Source: an uncultured Bryobacterales bacterium (lineage in GTDB: Bacteria > Acidobacteriota > Terriglobia > Bryobacterales > UBA6623). Taken from it: a stretch of 64,000 bases of DNA. Each line of letters begins with the position of its first letter. The first letter of the stretch is position 1. Below the pieces are notes generated by a model. The model was not told the DNA's origin and did not search any database. It saw only the letters and a program-made list of their open reading frames with translations. Where the stretch lies: NCBI GenBank assembly GCA_958295955.1, contig OY282420.1, positions 462,236 through 526,235 on the forward strand. Reading direction: 5' to 3'. This document shows, piece after piece, positions 54,425 through 63,998 of the stretch. Position numbers and translations under genes: made by a program.

Positions 54425-55177
54425 ATGCTCGGCAAGGCACTCAGCAGAATCGGGAAAAGCGTTCCGCGGGGCATTCGTCTGTTCGACGCGGCGTTCTCTC
54501 TGTTTTTCCTGACGCTGCTGTGTCCGCTGCTTCCGTTCGCCGCCTTGGGCATCGTGCTGTCCAGCCGCGGACCGATTTTCTATCGGGCGCAGCGGGTGGG
54601 GCTGAACGGGCGGGTGTTCACCATGTTCAAGCTGCGCACCATGCACGTGCGCCAGCCGAAAAACGCCGGCGTCATTACCGCCAGGGAAGACTCGCGCATC
54701 TTCCCTCTGGGACACCGGCTGCGGCGCTTGAAAATCGACGAGTTGCCGCAACTGTACAACGTGCTCAAAGGGGATATGGCCATTGTCGGCCCCCGCCCGC
54801 GAGATCCTCGGATCGTAAACGAGTCCTATACCCCGCGGCACAAGGAGACGCTGCAGGTTCTGCCCGGCCTGACCAGTCCGGGCAGCATCTTCTACCTGAC
54901 CCATTGCGAGGCTTTGCTGCCCCCGGACGATCCGAACAAGATGTACGTGAAAGACGTCTTGCCGGTCAAGCTGTCCCTCGATATCGCTTACATCCGGGAA
55001 TCTCCCTCTTTGCGATACAACCTGCGCATCATGGCGCGCACGGTCGGCGCCATCCTGGGGCAAAAACGACTGCCGCCCGAAATGAGAAAGAGCCGGGAAC
55101 ATGTCCAGCCGACCGAGACGACTTCTCTTCAACCTGAGACCGCGCCCGCGAAGACCGCCCACCACGGCCCGCGATAG
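54425..55177 (+). CDS. Bacterial sugar transferase (WcaJ/undecaprenyl-phosphate type)
   Basis: A 250-aa membrane-associated phosphosugar transferase that starts polysaccharide repeat synthesis on undecaprenyl phosphate. One N-terminal hydrophobic segment (LFDAAFSLFFLTLLCPLLPFAALGIVL) leads into GPIFYRAQRVGLNGRVFTMFKLRTM, then HRLRRLKIDELPQLYNVLKGDMAIVGPRPRDP, all family hallmarks. GLTSPGSI is a variant of the usual GITGLWQV region. ATG 54425 is chosen because the domain begins there. No glycosyltransferase or polysaccharide genes follow, so it is isolated from its pathway. Confidence 0.9.
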   Translation: MLGKALSRIGKSVPRGIRLFDAAFSLFFLTLLCPLLPFAALGIVLSSRGPIFYRAQRVGLNGRVFTMFKLRTMHVRQPKNAGVITAREDSRIFPLGHRLRRLKIDELPQLYNVLKGDMAIVGPRPRDPRIVNESYTPRHKETLQVLPGLTSPGSIFYLTHCEALLPPDDPNKMYVKDVLPVKLSLDIAYIRESPSLRYNLRIMARTVGAILGQKRLPPEMRKSREHVQPTETTSLQPETAPAKTAHHGPR

Positions 55178-55316
55178 CGCCCCGCGGCCGTGAAAACCGT
55201 AGTCCGTGATAGTCCATATACGCGGCGGCCGTCTCAAATCGGGCGTCCGTGACGGTCCTGGAGCAGTCGGCCTCGCGCAGCCGCGCCGCGGTAAAGTATG
55301 CGCGGAGCGCCAGGCG

Positions 55317-56018
55317 ATGTGCGGCCGTTTCACGCAGGAGTTGAACTGGGAGCAGATCCGCGGCCTTTACCGCTTGCCGGAGCCGCCGCCGGAACGGCTT
55401 CTGCAACCCCGCTACAACGGCGCGCCGACGCAGGACTTCGCGGCGTGCCGGCTCGACGAGGCCGGCAACCGCGCCGCCGCCAAGCTTCGTTGGGGATTGG
55501 TTCCCTCTTGGGCGCCGGACGTCGGCATGGGCGCGCGCCTGATCAACGCCCGGGCGGAGACCGTCCGCGGCAAGCCGGCTTACGCCGCCGCCTTCCGCTC
55601 GCGCCGCTGTCTGATTCCGGCCAACGGATGGTTCGAGTGGCAACGGACCGGGCGCGGCAAGCAGCCGTATTTTCTGGCGCTCGCTGACGGTTCGCCACTG
55701 TCGTTCGCCGCCCTGTGGGAGCGCCGGGACGGGGACGGGGAAGCGCTCGAGTCGTTTGCCGTCATCACCACGGCGGCCTCTCCGGCGCTTGCCGACATCC
55801 ACCATCGCCAGCCGGCGATCGTCGCTCCCGAGCGTTTTGACGACTGGCTCGATCCGGCATCGCCGGCGCCGCTGCTGCTCGATCTGGCGCGCAAGCCCCT
55901 TGCCGGCCCTTACGTCAGGCGCGCCGTCAGCGCCAGGGTGAACAGCGTGCGCAACGACGGACCGGATATCCTGTCCCCCCTGCCCCGGCCTCCCATGCCG
56001 GAGAAGCGGCTGTTTTGA
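55317..56018 (+). CDS. SOS response-associated peptidase (SRAP/HMCES-like)
   Basis: A 233-aa protein of the YedK/HMCES family that crosslinks to abasic sites in single-stranded DNA. It starts MCGRF, so Cys2 becomes the N terminus and forms the DNA link. Further motifs are RYNGAPTQ (Asn of the active site), LRWGLVPSWA, INARAETV, RRCLIPANGWFEW (Glu) and IHHRQPAIV (His). All catalytic residues are present. The ATG must be 55317, since Cys has to be second; the longer open frame cannot give an active protein. Confidence 0.93.
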   Translation: MCGRFTQELNWEQIRGLYRLPEPPPERLLQPRYNGAPTQDFAACRLDEAGNRAAAKLRWGLVPSWAPDVGMGARLINARAETVRGKPAYAAAFRSRRCLIPANGWFEWQRTGRGKQPYFLALADGSPLSFAALWERRDGDGEALESFAVITTAASPALADIHHRQPAIVAPERFDDWLDPASPAPLLLDLARKPLAGPYVRRAVSARVNSVRNDGPDILSPLPRPPMPEKRLF

Positions 56019-56050
56019 ATGCGCCGCCGCGGCCCGGCTTTGCCGGAATT

Positions 56051-56079
56051 TTGCCGCCAAGCAGGCAATCGGTTAAAGT
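56051..56079 (+). promoter_or_regulatory. Promoter of the DUF1592-DUF1552-ankyrin unit
   Basis: TTGCCG (56051-56056) and TAAAGT (56074-56079), 17 bases apart, precede the ATG at 56104 by about 24 bases. The -35 box is identical to that of the rimP operon. Confidence 0.55.
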
Positions 56080-56103
56080 AATCGTCGAGAATCAGGTTCG
56101 CGC

Positions 56104-58482
56104 ATGCGCCCGTTCCCCCATTCGCCGCTATCCGGTCGCGCCGCAGCAAGAGGCCGCGCCGCCGGCTTGCAACTCGCCGTCTGCCTGCTGCTCGGGGCCA
56201 CGGCAAGCCCCGGGCAAGAGGCCGCGGCGGATTCCCGCCGAACGCTCGAGCGCTACTGCGTCGCCTGCCACGGCGAAGCGCTGCAAATGGCCGGCCTCAG
56301 ACTCGATCCGGCCGCCGCCGCGGACGCGGGCAAAAACCCCGCATTGTGGGAACGGGTCGTCCACAAGCTGCGCACCGGCCTCATGCCCCCCGCCGACATG
56401 CCGCAGCCGGCCCCGGCGGCGCGCCAAGCCCTGCTCTCCCGGCTGGAAACGTCGCTCGACGCAGCGGCGGCGGCAAATCCGAACCCGGGGCGCACGGAAG
56501 CGCTGCGGCGGCTCAACCGCAGCGAGTACCGCAACGCCGTGCGCGACCTGCTCGCGCTCGATATCGACGCAGCGGCTCTGCTGCCGCACGACGAGAGCGG
56601 CCACGGATTCGACAACGTCAACGTAGGCGAGCTCTCCCCTACCCTGCTGGACCGCTACATATCCGCGGCGCAAAAGATCGCCCGCCTCGCGGTCGGCGGC
56701 ACGGCGGCCGCTCCCCGCAGCGACATCGTTCGCGTGAACGCGGATTTTACGCAAGAGCGGCACGTGCCGGGCCTGCCCATCGGGACGCGCGGCGGGGTTT
56801 CGATTCCTTTCACCTTTGCGCAGGACGGCGAGTACGACATTCAGATCTGGCTTGCGCGCAACCGCAACGAGGAAATCGAAGGGCTCGCGGAGCCGCACGA
56901 CGTATATCTTCTGCTCGACCGCAAGCGCGCCGCGACGTTTACGGTCAAGCCGCCCACCGACCGCTTCGATCACTCGCAGGCGGACCGGCATCTGAAAGTC
57001 CGCGCGAGCGTAACGGCAGGGCCGCACGAAGTGGCCGTGACGTTCCCCAAGACGCAAGGCTCGCTGCTCGAGACCATGCGTCAACCCACCCAATCGCGTT
57101 TCAACATGCACCGCCATCCGCGCACCGTCCCCGCGGTTTTCCAGGTGTCGATTACCGGGCCGTATGCAGCCGGAGGCGCCGGCGACACGCCGAGCCGCCG
57201 CCGTCTGTTCGTTTGCCGGCCGGCCGCGCCCGAGGAAGAAGAGCGCTGCGCGCAGAAAATCCTGTCCGCGCTCGTGCGGCGAGCTTACCGCAGGCCGGTC
57301 TCCGCCGCGGATTTGGCCGGACCCATGTCGTTCTACCGGCAAGGCCGCGGCGGCGGCGATTTCGATACGGGAATCGAAAAAGCGCTGACCGCCGTGCTTA
57401 CGGCGCCGGAATTTCTGTTCCGCGCGGAACTCGACCCGGACCACGCGGCGCCCGGCGGCGCCTACCGCATCGACCCCGTCGAGTTGGCCTCGCGCCTGTC
57501 GTTTTTCCTGTGGAGCAGCATTCCCGACGACGAACTGCTCGCGGCGGCCGCAAGCGGCGAGCTCGGCCGGCCGGAAGGACTCGAGAAGCAGGCCCGCAGA
57601 ATGCTCGCCGATCCGCGTTCGTCCAACCTCGCCGGCAACTTTGCCGGACAATGGCTGCACCTGCGCAGCCTGGAATCGTTCTCGCCGAATGCGCGGCTCT
57701 TTCCGGATTTCGACGACAACCTGCGCCGGGCGTTCCGCCGGGAAACGGAGCTTTTCGTGGAAAGCATCCTGCGCGAAGACCGCAGCGCGCTCGACCTGAT
57801 CCGGGCGGACTACACCTTTCTCAACGAGCGGTTGGCCAAGCATTACCGGATTCCCGGCGTGTACGGGACGCGCTTCCGGCGCGTGGCGCTGGGCAAAAAC
57901 AGCAAGCGCGGCGGCTTGCTGCGCCACGGCAGCATCCTGACGGTGACCTCGTACCCTACGCGCACGTCCCCGGTGATCCGCGGAACGTGGATTCTGCAGA
58001 ACATCTTCGGGGCGCCGCCGCCACCCCCGCCGCCGAACGCTCCGGCGCTCGACAACTCGGTCTCCGCCGCGCTGCCGATGCGGGAAAGACTGCGCGCGCA
58101 CCGCGACAACCCGGCCTGTGCGAGTTGCCACAAGACCATCGACCCGGTCGGATTCGCCATGGAAAATTTCGACGCCCTCGGGCGCTGGCGGGACTACGCG
58201 GACGGCGTCCCCGTGGACGTTTCCGGGGGGCTGCCCGGCGGGAGCGCGTCCGACAAAGGCGTGGCCGGCATCGAAGACAGCCTGTTGGCGCGCCCGGAAC
58301 TGTTCGCCGGAACGCTCGTCGAAAAGCTGCTGACCTTCGCCCTCGGGCGGGGAATCGAGCACTACGACGCGCCGGCAATCCGCAAAATTCTGCGCGAGGC
58401 CGAGCCGGACGGCTACCGCCTGTCGGCGCTCCTGTTGGCTATCGTAAGGAGCGTACCGTTTCAGATGAGGAGAGCGACGTGA
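56104..58482 (+). CDS. DUF1592/DUF1588-type cytochrome-domain protein
   Basis: A 792-aa exported protein with an Arg-rich start and hydrophobic signal (LQLAVCLLLGATAS). CVACHGE near residue 52 is a c-type heme site; RLNRSEYRNAVRDLLALD is the DUF1587 block; FFLWSSIPDDELL, LAGNFAGQWLHLR and YTFLNERLAKHYRIPGV lie in DUF1592; RGGLLRHGSILTVTSYPTRTSPVIRG is DUF1588, with CASCHKTIDPVGFAMENFDALGRWR as a second CxxCH. Typical of Planctomycetes and Solibacter-type Acidobacteria. Always paired with a DUF1552 protein, as here. The reaction is unknown. Confidence 0.9.
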   Translation: MRPFPHSPLSGRAAARGRAAGLQLAVCLLLGATASPGQEAAADSRRTLERYCVACHGEALQMAGLRLDPAAAADAGKNPALWERVVHKLRTGLMPPADMPQPAPAARQALLSRLETSLDAAAAANPNPGRTEALRRLNRSEYRNAVRDLLALDIDAAALLPHDESGHGFDNVNVGELSPTLLDRYISAAQKIARLAVGGTAAAPRSDIVRVNADFTQERHVPGLPIGTRGGVSIPFTFAQDGEYDIQIWLARNRNEEIEGLAEPHDVYLLLDRKRAATFTVKPPTDRFDHSQADRHLKVRASVTAGPHEVAVTFPKTQGSLLETMRQPTQSRFNMHRHPRTVPAVFQVSITGPYAAGGAGDTPSRRRLFVCRPAAPEEEERCAQKILSALVRRAYRRPVSAADLAGPMSFYRQGRGGGDFDTGIEKALTAVLTAPEFLFRAELDPDHAAPGGAYRIDPVELASRLSFFLWSSIPDDELLAAAASGELGRPEGLEKQARRMLADPRSSNLAGNFAGQWLHLRSLESFSPNARLFPDFDDNLRRAFRRETELFVESILREDRSALDLIRADYTFLNERLAKHYRIPGVYGTRFRRVALGKNSKRGGLLRHGSILTVTSYPTRTSPVIRGTWILQNIFGAPPPPPPPNAPALDNSVSAALPMRERLRAHRDNPACASCHKTIDPVGFAMENFDALGRWRDYADGVPVDVSGGLPGGSASDKGVAGIEDSLLARPELFAGTLVEKLLTFALGRGIEHYDAPAIRKILREAEPDGYRLSALLLAIVRSVPFQMRRAT

Positions 58483-59822
58483 TCATCACCAAGAAGGCGC
58501 TGCCCAGGCGCACGTTCCTCAAGGGGGCGCAGGCCACTCTGGCTCTGCCTCTGCTGGACGCGATGATTCCCGCGGCAACGGCGCTCGAAAAGACTCCGGC
58601 CAAGCCCGTGCCGCGGCTGGGGTTCGTGTTCATCCCGATGGGCTGCGACCATTCGCGCTGGACGCCGCAAGACGCGCCCGAGCTCGGCGAGCTCTCGCCC
58701 ATTCTCAGCCCGCTGGAGCCGGTCAAGGACGATCTGATCGTCTTCACCAACTTCGAGTTGAAAAACGCCTATCCGGGCACCCACTCGACCTCGAACGCGG
58801 CCTTCCTCAGCGCGGCCTTCGCCAAGCATACCGAGAGCTCGGACTATCACTTGGGCACCACCGTCGATCAGCACGCGGCGCGGCAGTTGGGCAAGGAAAC
58901 GCAGTTGCCGTCTCTGGAGTTGTCGATGGACCTGCTGCAAACCGTCGGCCAGTGCAACAACGGCTACGCCTGCGTTTATCAGAACAACCTCTCGTGGTCT
59001 TCGCCGACTACGCCGCTTCCTTCCGAAGCGCATCCGCGCACGGTGTTCGAGCGGCTTTTCGGCGAGGGCGGGAGCGTTGACGAGCGGCGCGCGGCGCTGC
59101 GCGAACGGGCGAGCTTGCTCGATTGGGTCCGCGAAGACATCACGCGGCTGAAGATGAAATTGGGCAAGGCCGACCGCGTCCGCGTCGATAATTATTTGAC
59201 CAGCATCCGCGAAGTCGAGCGCCGCATCCAGCGCGCCGAAGCGGGGGCCGCGGACAATCCGCTGCCCGACCTGGATCGCCCGACGGGCGTTCCCGCCGCC
59301 TATGCCGACCACGCGCGGCTCATGTTCGACTTGCAGTTGCTGGCTTTGCAGGGCGATATCACGCGGGTTGTCACCTTCCAGCTTGCGCGCGAGCTCAGCG
59401 GCCGCACCTATCCCGAAGTCGGCGTGCCCGACCCGCACCATCCGCTGAGCCACCACGGGAACGATCCGGAGAAAGTCGAAAAGATTTCCAGGATCAACAA
59501 GTTTCACGTTTCGCTGTTCGCCGAGTACGTGGAAAAGCTGAAAGCCACCGCGGACGGCGACGGCTCGCTGCTCGACCATACGGTTCTGCTGTACGGCAGC
59601 GGGATGGGCAATCCCAGCACGCACGACCACGACAACCTGCCCATTCTCGTCGCGGGCGGCGCGGCCTGCGGGGTGCGGGGCGGGCGGCACGTCAAGTACG
59701 AGCAGGGGACGCCGTTGGCCAATCTGCACTTGACGCTGCTCGATCGGGTGGGCGTTTACCTGGATGCTTTCGGCGACAGCAACGGCAAGGTCGAAGACCT
59801 TTTCGATGCCGTGCCCGTGTAA
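58479..59822 (+). CDS. DUF1552 Tat-exported protein
   Basis: A 447-aa protein beginning with GTG at 58479 in a GTGA overlap with the DUF1592 gene, after GAGGAGAG. The signal (PRRTFLKGAQATLALPLLDAM) is a twin-arginine type. LGFVFIPMGCDHSRW, ITRVVTFQLARELSGRTYPEVG, HHPLSHHGND and LLYGSGMGNPSTHDHDNLPILVAGG mark DUF1552, which shares features with sulfatase/phosphatase-like folds (several His/Asp that could bind metal). It is translationally coupled to the cytochrome-domain partner. Confidence 0.9.
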   Translation: MIITKKALPRRTFLKGAQATLALPLLDAMIPAATALEKTPAKPVPRLGFVFIPMGCDHSRWTPQDAPELGELSPILSPLEPVKDDLIVFTNFELKNAYPGTHSTSNAAFLSAAFAKHTESSDYHLGTTVDQHAARQLGKETQLPSLELSMDLLQTVGQCNNGYACVYQNNLSWSSPTTPLPSEAHPRTVFERLFGEGGSVDERRAALRERASLLDWVREDITRLKMKLGKADRVRVDNYLTSIREVERRIQRAEAGAADNPLPDLDRPTGVPAAYADHARLMFDLQLLALQGDITRVVTFQLARELSGRTYPEVGVPDPHHPLSHHGNDPEKVEKISRINKFHVSLFAEYVEKLKATADGDGSLLDHTVLLYGSGMGNPSTHDHDNLPILVAGGAACGVRGGRHVKYEQGTPLANLHLTLLDRVGVYLDAFGDSNGKVEDLFDAVPV

Positions 59823-59855
59823 CGGGCTCGGCCTGACCGGCAGGAGATACGAGAT

Positions 59856-61433
59856 ATGCAGTGGGCGCGAATCGCCGGACTCTTTGTTTTGTGGCTTGCC
59901 GCGGCCGGCGCGGCGGCAGCGGGGACCGCACTCGGTCCGGCGGACGCAGCGGAGGCCCAAGACGGCGCGGCCGTGCGTTCCCTGCTCGACGCGGGAGCGG
60001 ACGTCAACGCCCCGCAGGTTGACGGCACGACGGCGTTGCACTGGGCGGCCTACCACAACGACGCGGATACGGCGGAGTTGCTGCTTCGGGCCGGGGCCGA
60101 CGCCAACGCCGCGAACCGCTACGGGGCGCTGCCGCTGTCGTTGGCCTGCGTCAACGGCAACGGCGCCCTGGTCAAGCTGCTGCTCGCCGCCGGCGCCGAC
60201 GCCAACGCCGCGTCCGGCGGGGGAGAGCTTCGCGTTCCTTCGCGTTCCTTCGCGTTCCTTCGCGGCGCCGACGCCAACGCCGCGTCCGGCGGGGGAGAGA
60301 CCGTGCTCATGACGGCGGCGCGGAGCGGCAGCCTCGAAGCCCTTCAAGCCCTCCTCGCCGCCGGCGCCGCTGTGGACGCAACCGAGCGGAACGGACAGAC
60401 GGCGCTGATGTGGGCCGCCGCCGAAGGGCACGCTCCGGTCGTCGAGGCGCTGCTCGCCGCCGGCGCCGATTTCCGTCGAACGCTCGATTCCGGGTTCAGC
60501 CCGATGTTTTTTGCGGTGCGCGGGGGCCGCGCCGCCGTCGTGCGCGCACTGCTGCGAGCCGGCATTGACGTCAACGAGCCGCTGCGCCGCAAGGGGCGCC
60601 CGAAATATCAGTTCGCCAACAGCGGCATGAGCCCCCTGCTGCTGGCGATCGAGAACGGCCACTTCGAGCTCGCGGCCGCTCTGCTGGAAGCCGGCGCCGA
60701 CCCCAATGACGAACGCAGCGGATACACTCCGCTGCACACGATCACTTGGGTGCGCAAACCCAAAAACAGCGACTACGGCAGCGACCCGGCCCCGGAGGGC
60801 TCGGGCAACCTGTCGAGCTTGCAGTTCGTGCGCACGCTCGTAGCAATGGGCGCCGACGTGAACGCGCGGCTGCAGAACGGCAAGCCGCAGGCGCCGAAGA
60901 TCAACACCGCAGGAGCTACGCCTTTCCTCTTCGCCGCAGATAAGGCGGATGTCCCGCTGATGAAGCTGCTGCTGGAGTTGGGCGCCGACCCGTTCCTGCC
61001 GAACGTGGAGAACACCACCCCGCTGTCGGCGGCCGCAGGCCTGGGCACGACGGCGCCGCTCGAAGAAGCGGGGACGGAAGAAGAGGCGCTGGAAGCCGTG
61101 AAGCTGCTGCTCGAGCTCGGCGCGGACATCGACGCCGTGGACGACAACGGCGAAACCGCCATGCACGGCGCGGCGTACGGCAGCTTTCCGGCGGTCATTC
61201 GCCTGCTCGCGGACAACGGCGCCGACCCCGATCTCTGGAAGCAGCCCAACAAGCACGGATGGACGCCGTTGTTCATCGCCGAGGGCTACCGGCCGGGAAA
61301 TTTCAAGCCCGCGCCGGCAGCAATCGCGGCGGTCGAACGCCTCATGGCCGCGCACGGCATCTCGATCGCGGGCCCGCGGCCGCGGCACATCGGCTCCTAC
61401 GAAAAATTGCGGCTCGCGCGGCAAAAACCGTAG
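59856..61433 (+). CDS. Exported ankyrin-repeat protein
   Basis: A 525-aa protein with a signal peptide (FVLWLAAAGAAAAGTAL) followed by around twelve ankyrin repeats (for example GADVNAPQVDGTTALHWAAYH, GADANAANRYGALPLSLACVN). Being exported, it acts in the periplasm or outside. A 24-codon tandem duplication (60191-60299) inserts ELRVPSRSFAFLRGADANAA into one repeat. It follows DUF1552 after 33 bases in the same direction, and may bind the DUF1592/1552 proteins. Confidence 0.88.
   Translation: MQWARIAGLFVLWLAAAGAAAAGTALGPADAAEAQDGAAVRSLLDAGADVNAPQVDGTTALHWAAYHNDADTAELLLRAGADANAANRYGALPLSLACVNGNGALVKLLLAAGADANAASGGGELRVPSRSFAFLRGADANAASGGGETVLMTAARSGSLEALQALLAAGAAVDATERNGQTALMWAAAEGHAPVVEALLAAGADFRRTLDSGFSPMFFAVRGGRAAVVRALLRAGIDVNEPLRRKGRPKYQFANSGMSPLLLAIENGHFELAAALLEAGADPNDERSGYTPLHTITWVRKPKNSDYGSDPAPEGSGNLSSLQFVRTLVAMGADVNARLQNGKPQAPKINTAGATPFLFAADKADVPLMKLLLELGADPFLPNVENTTPLSAAAGLGTTAPLEEAGTEEEALEAVKLLLELGADIDAVDDNGETAMHGAAYGSFPAVIRLLADNGADPDLWKQPNKHGWTPLFIAEGYRPGNFKPAPAAIAAVERLMAAHGISIAGPRPRHIGSYEKLRLARQKP
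60191..60299 (+). repeat. Nested duplication in the ankyrin gene
   Basis: A 37-base sequence (60191-60227) returns exactly at 60263-60299. Between the copies lies a 10-base unit, CGCGTTCCTT, three times in tandem (60231-60260). The total added length is 72 bases, so the frame is kept. Confidence 0.9.
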
Positions 61434-61506
61434 CGTGGGCGCAAGAGAAACAAGAGAAAAAGGAAATCGTCCGCGCTTCTCTGCATGCGGCTGACCGGCG
61501 GACGAG

Positions 61507-63039
61507 CTAGCGGCTGCGCCGTTTCTCGTGCTCGTAGAGCAGCTTGCCGTTCTCGTCGTAAAACCGAAACCGTGCCCGGGCCCCGCGCCCGTCGGGCTCG
61601 AAAGCGACGATCAGGAAACCGCCCGTCGCCTCCGCGTCGCTGTAGCGCTGCGTAATTTTTCCGTCCGGGTCGGTGCCGTCGGCGCTGCCGGGAGCGACGC
61701 CCAAGCGCGAGTTGTTGTCGATCAGAGCGCCGCTTGAAAATTCCTCGAAGCCGCTCGGATGCCGGGAACGGTACTTCCAATGGCGGTCGCCGCAGACGAT
61801 GAAAAATTCGTCGGTGTCGAAACCGTTCTCCGACAGCCAAGCGAAAAACGCATCGCCCTCGTGCCGGAATCCGCCGACGTTGGCGTGATTGTCGCGCTTG
61901 CCGGACCCGTCGGGGCCGACCATCGGCGTCGCCGAGACCAGCATTTTGAACGTTGCGCCGCTTTCCCGCAGCGTTCGCTTGAGCCAGGCCGTCTGTTGCT
62001 TGCCCCAAATGGTCTTGCCGGGGCCGTCGGGCATGTCGTTCGGACTGCGGTAGTCGCGGCCCTCGACGATCCAGATCTGCAGGTCGCGGCTGACCCTGTG
62101 CGTGCGGTAGGTGACCGCCGCCGCGTCGCGCGGATCGACCACGGGCAATTGCTCGCGGAAGATGCGGATGCCCAACTCGTGCGCGGGAGCGAATCCCGAC
62201 CCGGATTCGCCCTCGTAAACGTTGGTCTTCGGGTAATAGGCGCTCCGCGGCCGTTGCCGGATCAGCACCGGATTGACCGCGTCGGAGTCGTTGAAGCGGT
62301 GGTCGTGGTCGTCCTTGAGCCAGTAAGTGGCAGTCTTGCGGAACAGGGAGAGAAAACGCGGCTGCGAATACTGTTCGTGGTGCTTCTTGCGCATTTCGTG
62401 GGCGGTCTGCGCGCGGCCGCGGTGTCCGGGATGGTCGTAGTAAACGTTGTCGCCGGTGCCGATAAAGTAATCGGGGCCGAGCTTGCGGATCGACTCCAGG
62501 GCGGGATAGCCGAGATGCTTGTCCGCTCCGTCGTAGGGCGGACGCCCCGCCCCGCCCGTGTGGTGGAAAAACGAGTAGTTCATTCCGGTGACGACGGCAA
62601 AGCTGTAAGCCGCCGGGCGGTCTCCGGCGTGCGTGCGGAACGACGCGCTTGCCGATACGCGCAGGTTTTGCTTGTCCGGGCCGTAATGCAGCCGGTAGAA
62701 ATAGCGGGACGCGGGCTTGAGTCCCGCGATCTTCGTTTTCACGATGAAGTCGTTGGCGGGAACCGCTTCGAGCCAATCGGTTCTTTCCGCCGAATCGAAA
62801 TTTTCGTTGTCGGCATATTCGAAGAAAGCCCGGCCGGGGGCGCCGCGCACGCCTTCCCATGCCTTGTCCTGATAGGGGCTGGACGAGGCGAGGCGGGATT
62901 GCAGGATGACCGAGGTTGCCGACGCCTCGCCCGCCATGATCCCCTGGCGTAGGTCGAGCGGAAACCCCTCGGGACGCAGCGGCCCCTGGGCCGAGCCGGC
63001 GGAAACGGTCAGGACAAGAGCGGCGAAAAGACGGGTCAT
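61507..63039 (-). CDS. PhoD-like phosphodiesterase/alkaline phosphatase
   Basis: A 510-aa exported metallophosphatase with a signal peptide (RLFAALVLTVSAGSAQ). An N-terminal fibronectin-like part (LKPASRYFYRLHYGP) is followed by the PhoD-type domain: YFIGTGDNVYYDHPG (GD metal site), WLKDDHDHRFND, and the later IVCGDRHWKYRS (GDxH). Metal ligands appear complete. It should release phosphate from phosphodiesters outside the cell. ATG 63039 is chosen for the signal peptide. Confidence 0.88.
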   Translation of the reverse strand: MTRLFAALVLTVSAGSAQGPLRPEGFPLDLRQGIMAGEASATSVILQSRLASSSPYQDKAWEGVRGAPGRAFFEYADNENFDSAERTDWLEAVPANDFIVKTKIAGLKPASRYFYRLHYGPDKQNLRVSASASFRTHAGDRPAAYSFAVVTGMNYSFFHHTGGAGRPPYDGADKHLGYPALESIRKLGPDYFIGTGDNVYYDHPGHRGRAQTAHEMRKKHHEQYSQPRFLSLFRKTATYWLKDDHDHRFNDSDAVNPVLIRQRPRSAYYPKTNVYEGESGSGFAPAHELGIRIFREQLPVVDPRDAAAVTYRTHRVSRDLQIWIVEGRDYRSPNDMPDGPGKTIWGKQQTAWLKRTLRESGATFKMLVSATPMVGPDGSGKRDNHANVGGFRHEGDAFFAWLSENGFDTDEFFIVCGDRHWKYRSRHPSGFEEFSSGALIDNNSRLGVAPGSADGTDPDGKITQRYSDAEATGGFLIVAFEPDGRGARARFRFYDENGKLLYEHEKRRSR

Positions 63040-63068
63040 GATTGCGGACGGCTGCAAGCCGTCAACCA

Positions 63069-63998
63069 TCATAATCGAGACGCCGCGCTTGCCGCGGGCA
63101 GCCCCTCGAGCGCCTGCACGAGCGCGCCCTTGCGAACAAGGACAAAACGCCCGTTGGGGGCGGTTCCGCGGATTTCGTCCGGCGATTCGGCGGCGGCCGC
63201 GAACTCGCCCCATTTGCTCGCGCAGACCTGCCGGTAGAGTTGGAAAAACTCCGCGGCTGCCTCCTCGTCGGCCCAGCGGGAAGCGTAGCGCAGCAGGGCG
63301 GCGCCGGAGCGGCGGCGCTCGTACATCTCGTAGTTGGCGCCGCGCCATTTTTCCGCAACCGGAAATTCCCTGTCCTCGCCGAGATTCCGGCGCAGCAGCA
63401 CCTCGTGCTCGAGTTGCCCCAAGACGCCTTCCTGTATCTTCTTGTAGCCCTTGGGCTTGCGCAGCGCGGGAAGCGCCGCGGCGACCGGCTCGACTCCCGC
63501 GTAATAGAGTTCCGGCTGCAAAATGTGCTGCGTCGAGAGCGGGGGCCGCTCGAAAACCCTGGCAAAACCTTCCTTGCCGTAGCGCTCGATCAGCGATTGC
63601 TGAAACAGCAGGCCGTCCGCGTAGGGAAAGATCAGCGTTTCACGGATATACAAGGGGGCTTGCGCGTACACCGGATAATCCTTGGCCTCGATGCGCGTGG
63701 CGGAGGCCGAGGCTACGGCCAAGAGCCGGTTTTCGCCCAGCGACTGCCCGCCTTGCTGCATGACCCACTCGGTCATCACCCAGGATGCCTGCCCCTCGAT
63801 GACGGCGGAGCGCGCCATATCTTCGTCGGCCGTCCTGGATTTTTTGACGAACTTCTTCAGCCCGAACCGCTGGTCGGCGACGGCATGCGCCAACTCGTGA
63901 ACCAGCGCGAACTCCTGCAAGTCCTGCGGAGTCCGGGTCGAAAGGTAAAGATTCCGCGTTTTGTAGTCGTAGAGCGCGGTGGCCTGCTCGGTCAGGAC
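63069..63998 (-). CDS. Zinc metallopeptidase-like protein, C-terminal part
   Basis: The frame is open to the right edge, so the N terminus is missing. VHELAHAVADQ at the upstream end is the HExxH zinc site, with preceding PQDLQEFAL; a Glu in AVIEGQASWVMTEW, some 30 residues on, is a candidate third ligand (gluzincin-like E-x-x-x-[SA]). About 310 residues are visible, continuing with alpha-helical sequence rich in Tyr and charged residues. Likely a secreted or periplasmic peptidase; the family cannot be fixed from this half. Confidence 0.7.
   Translation of the reverse strand, partial: VLTEQATALYDYKTRNLYLSTRTPQDLQEFALVHELAHAVADQRFGLKKFVKKSRTADEDMARSAVIEGQASWVMTEWVMQQGGQSLGENRLLAVASASATRIEAKDYPVYAQAPLYIRETLIFPYADGLLFQQSLIERYGKEGFARVFERPPLSTQHILQPELYYAGVEPVAAALPALRKPKGYKKIQEGVLGQLEHEVLLRRNLGEDREFPVAEKWRGANYEMYERRRSGAALLRYASRWADEEAAAEFFQLYRQVCASKWGEFAAAAESPDEIRGTAPNGRFVLVRKGALVQALEGLPAASAASRL

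Noticed and set aside
58461-61424. A 987-codon open frame on the minus strand
   Set aside because: Antisense shadow of the DUF1552 and ankyrin genes, both well supported by motifs, signals and spacing.
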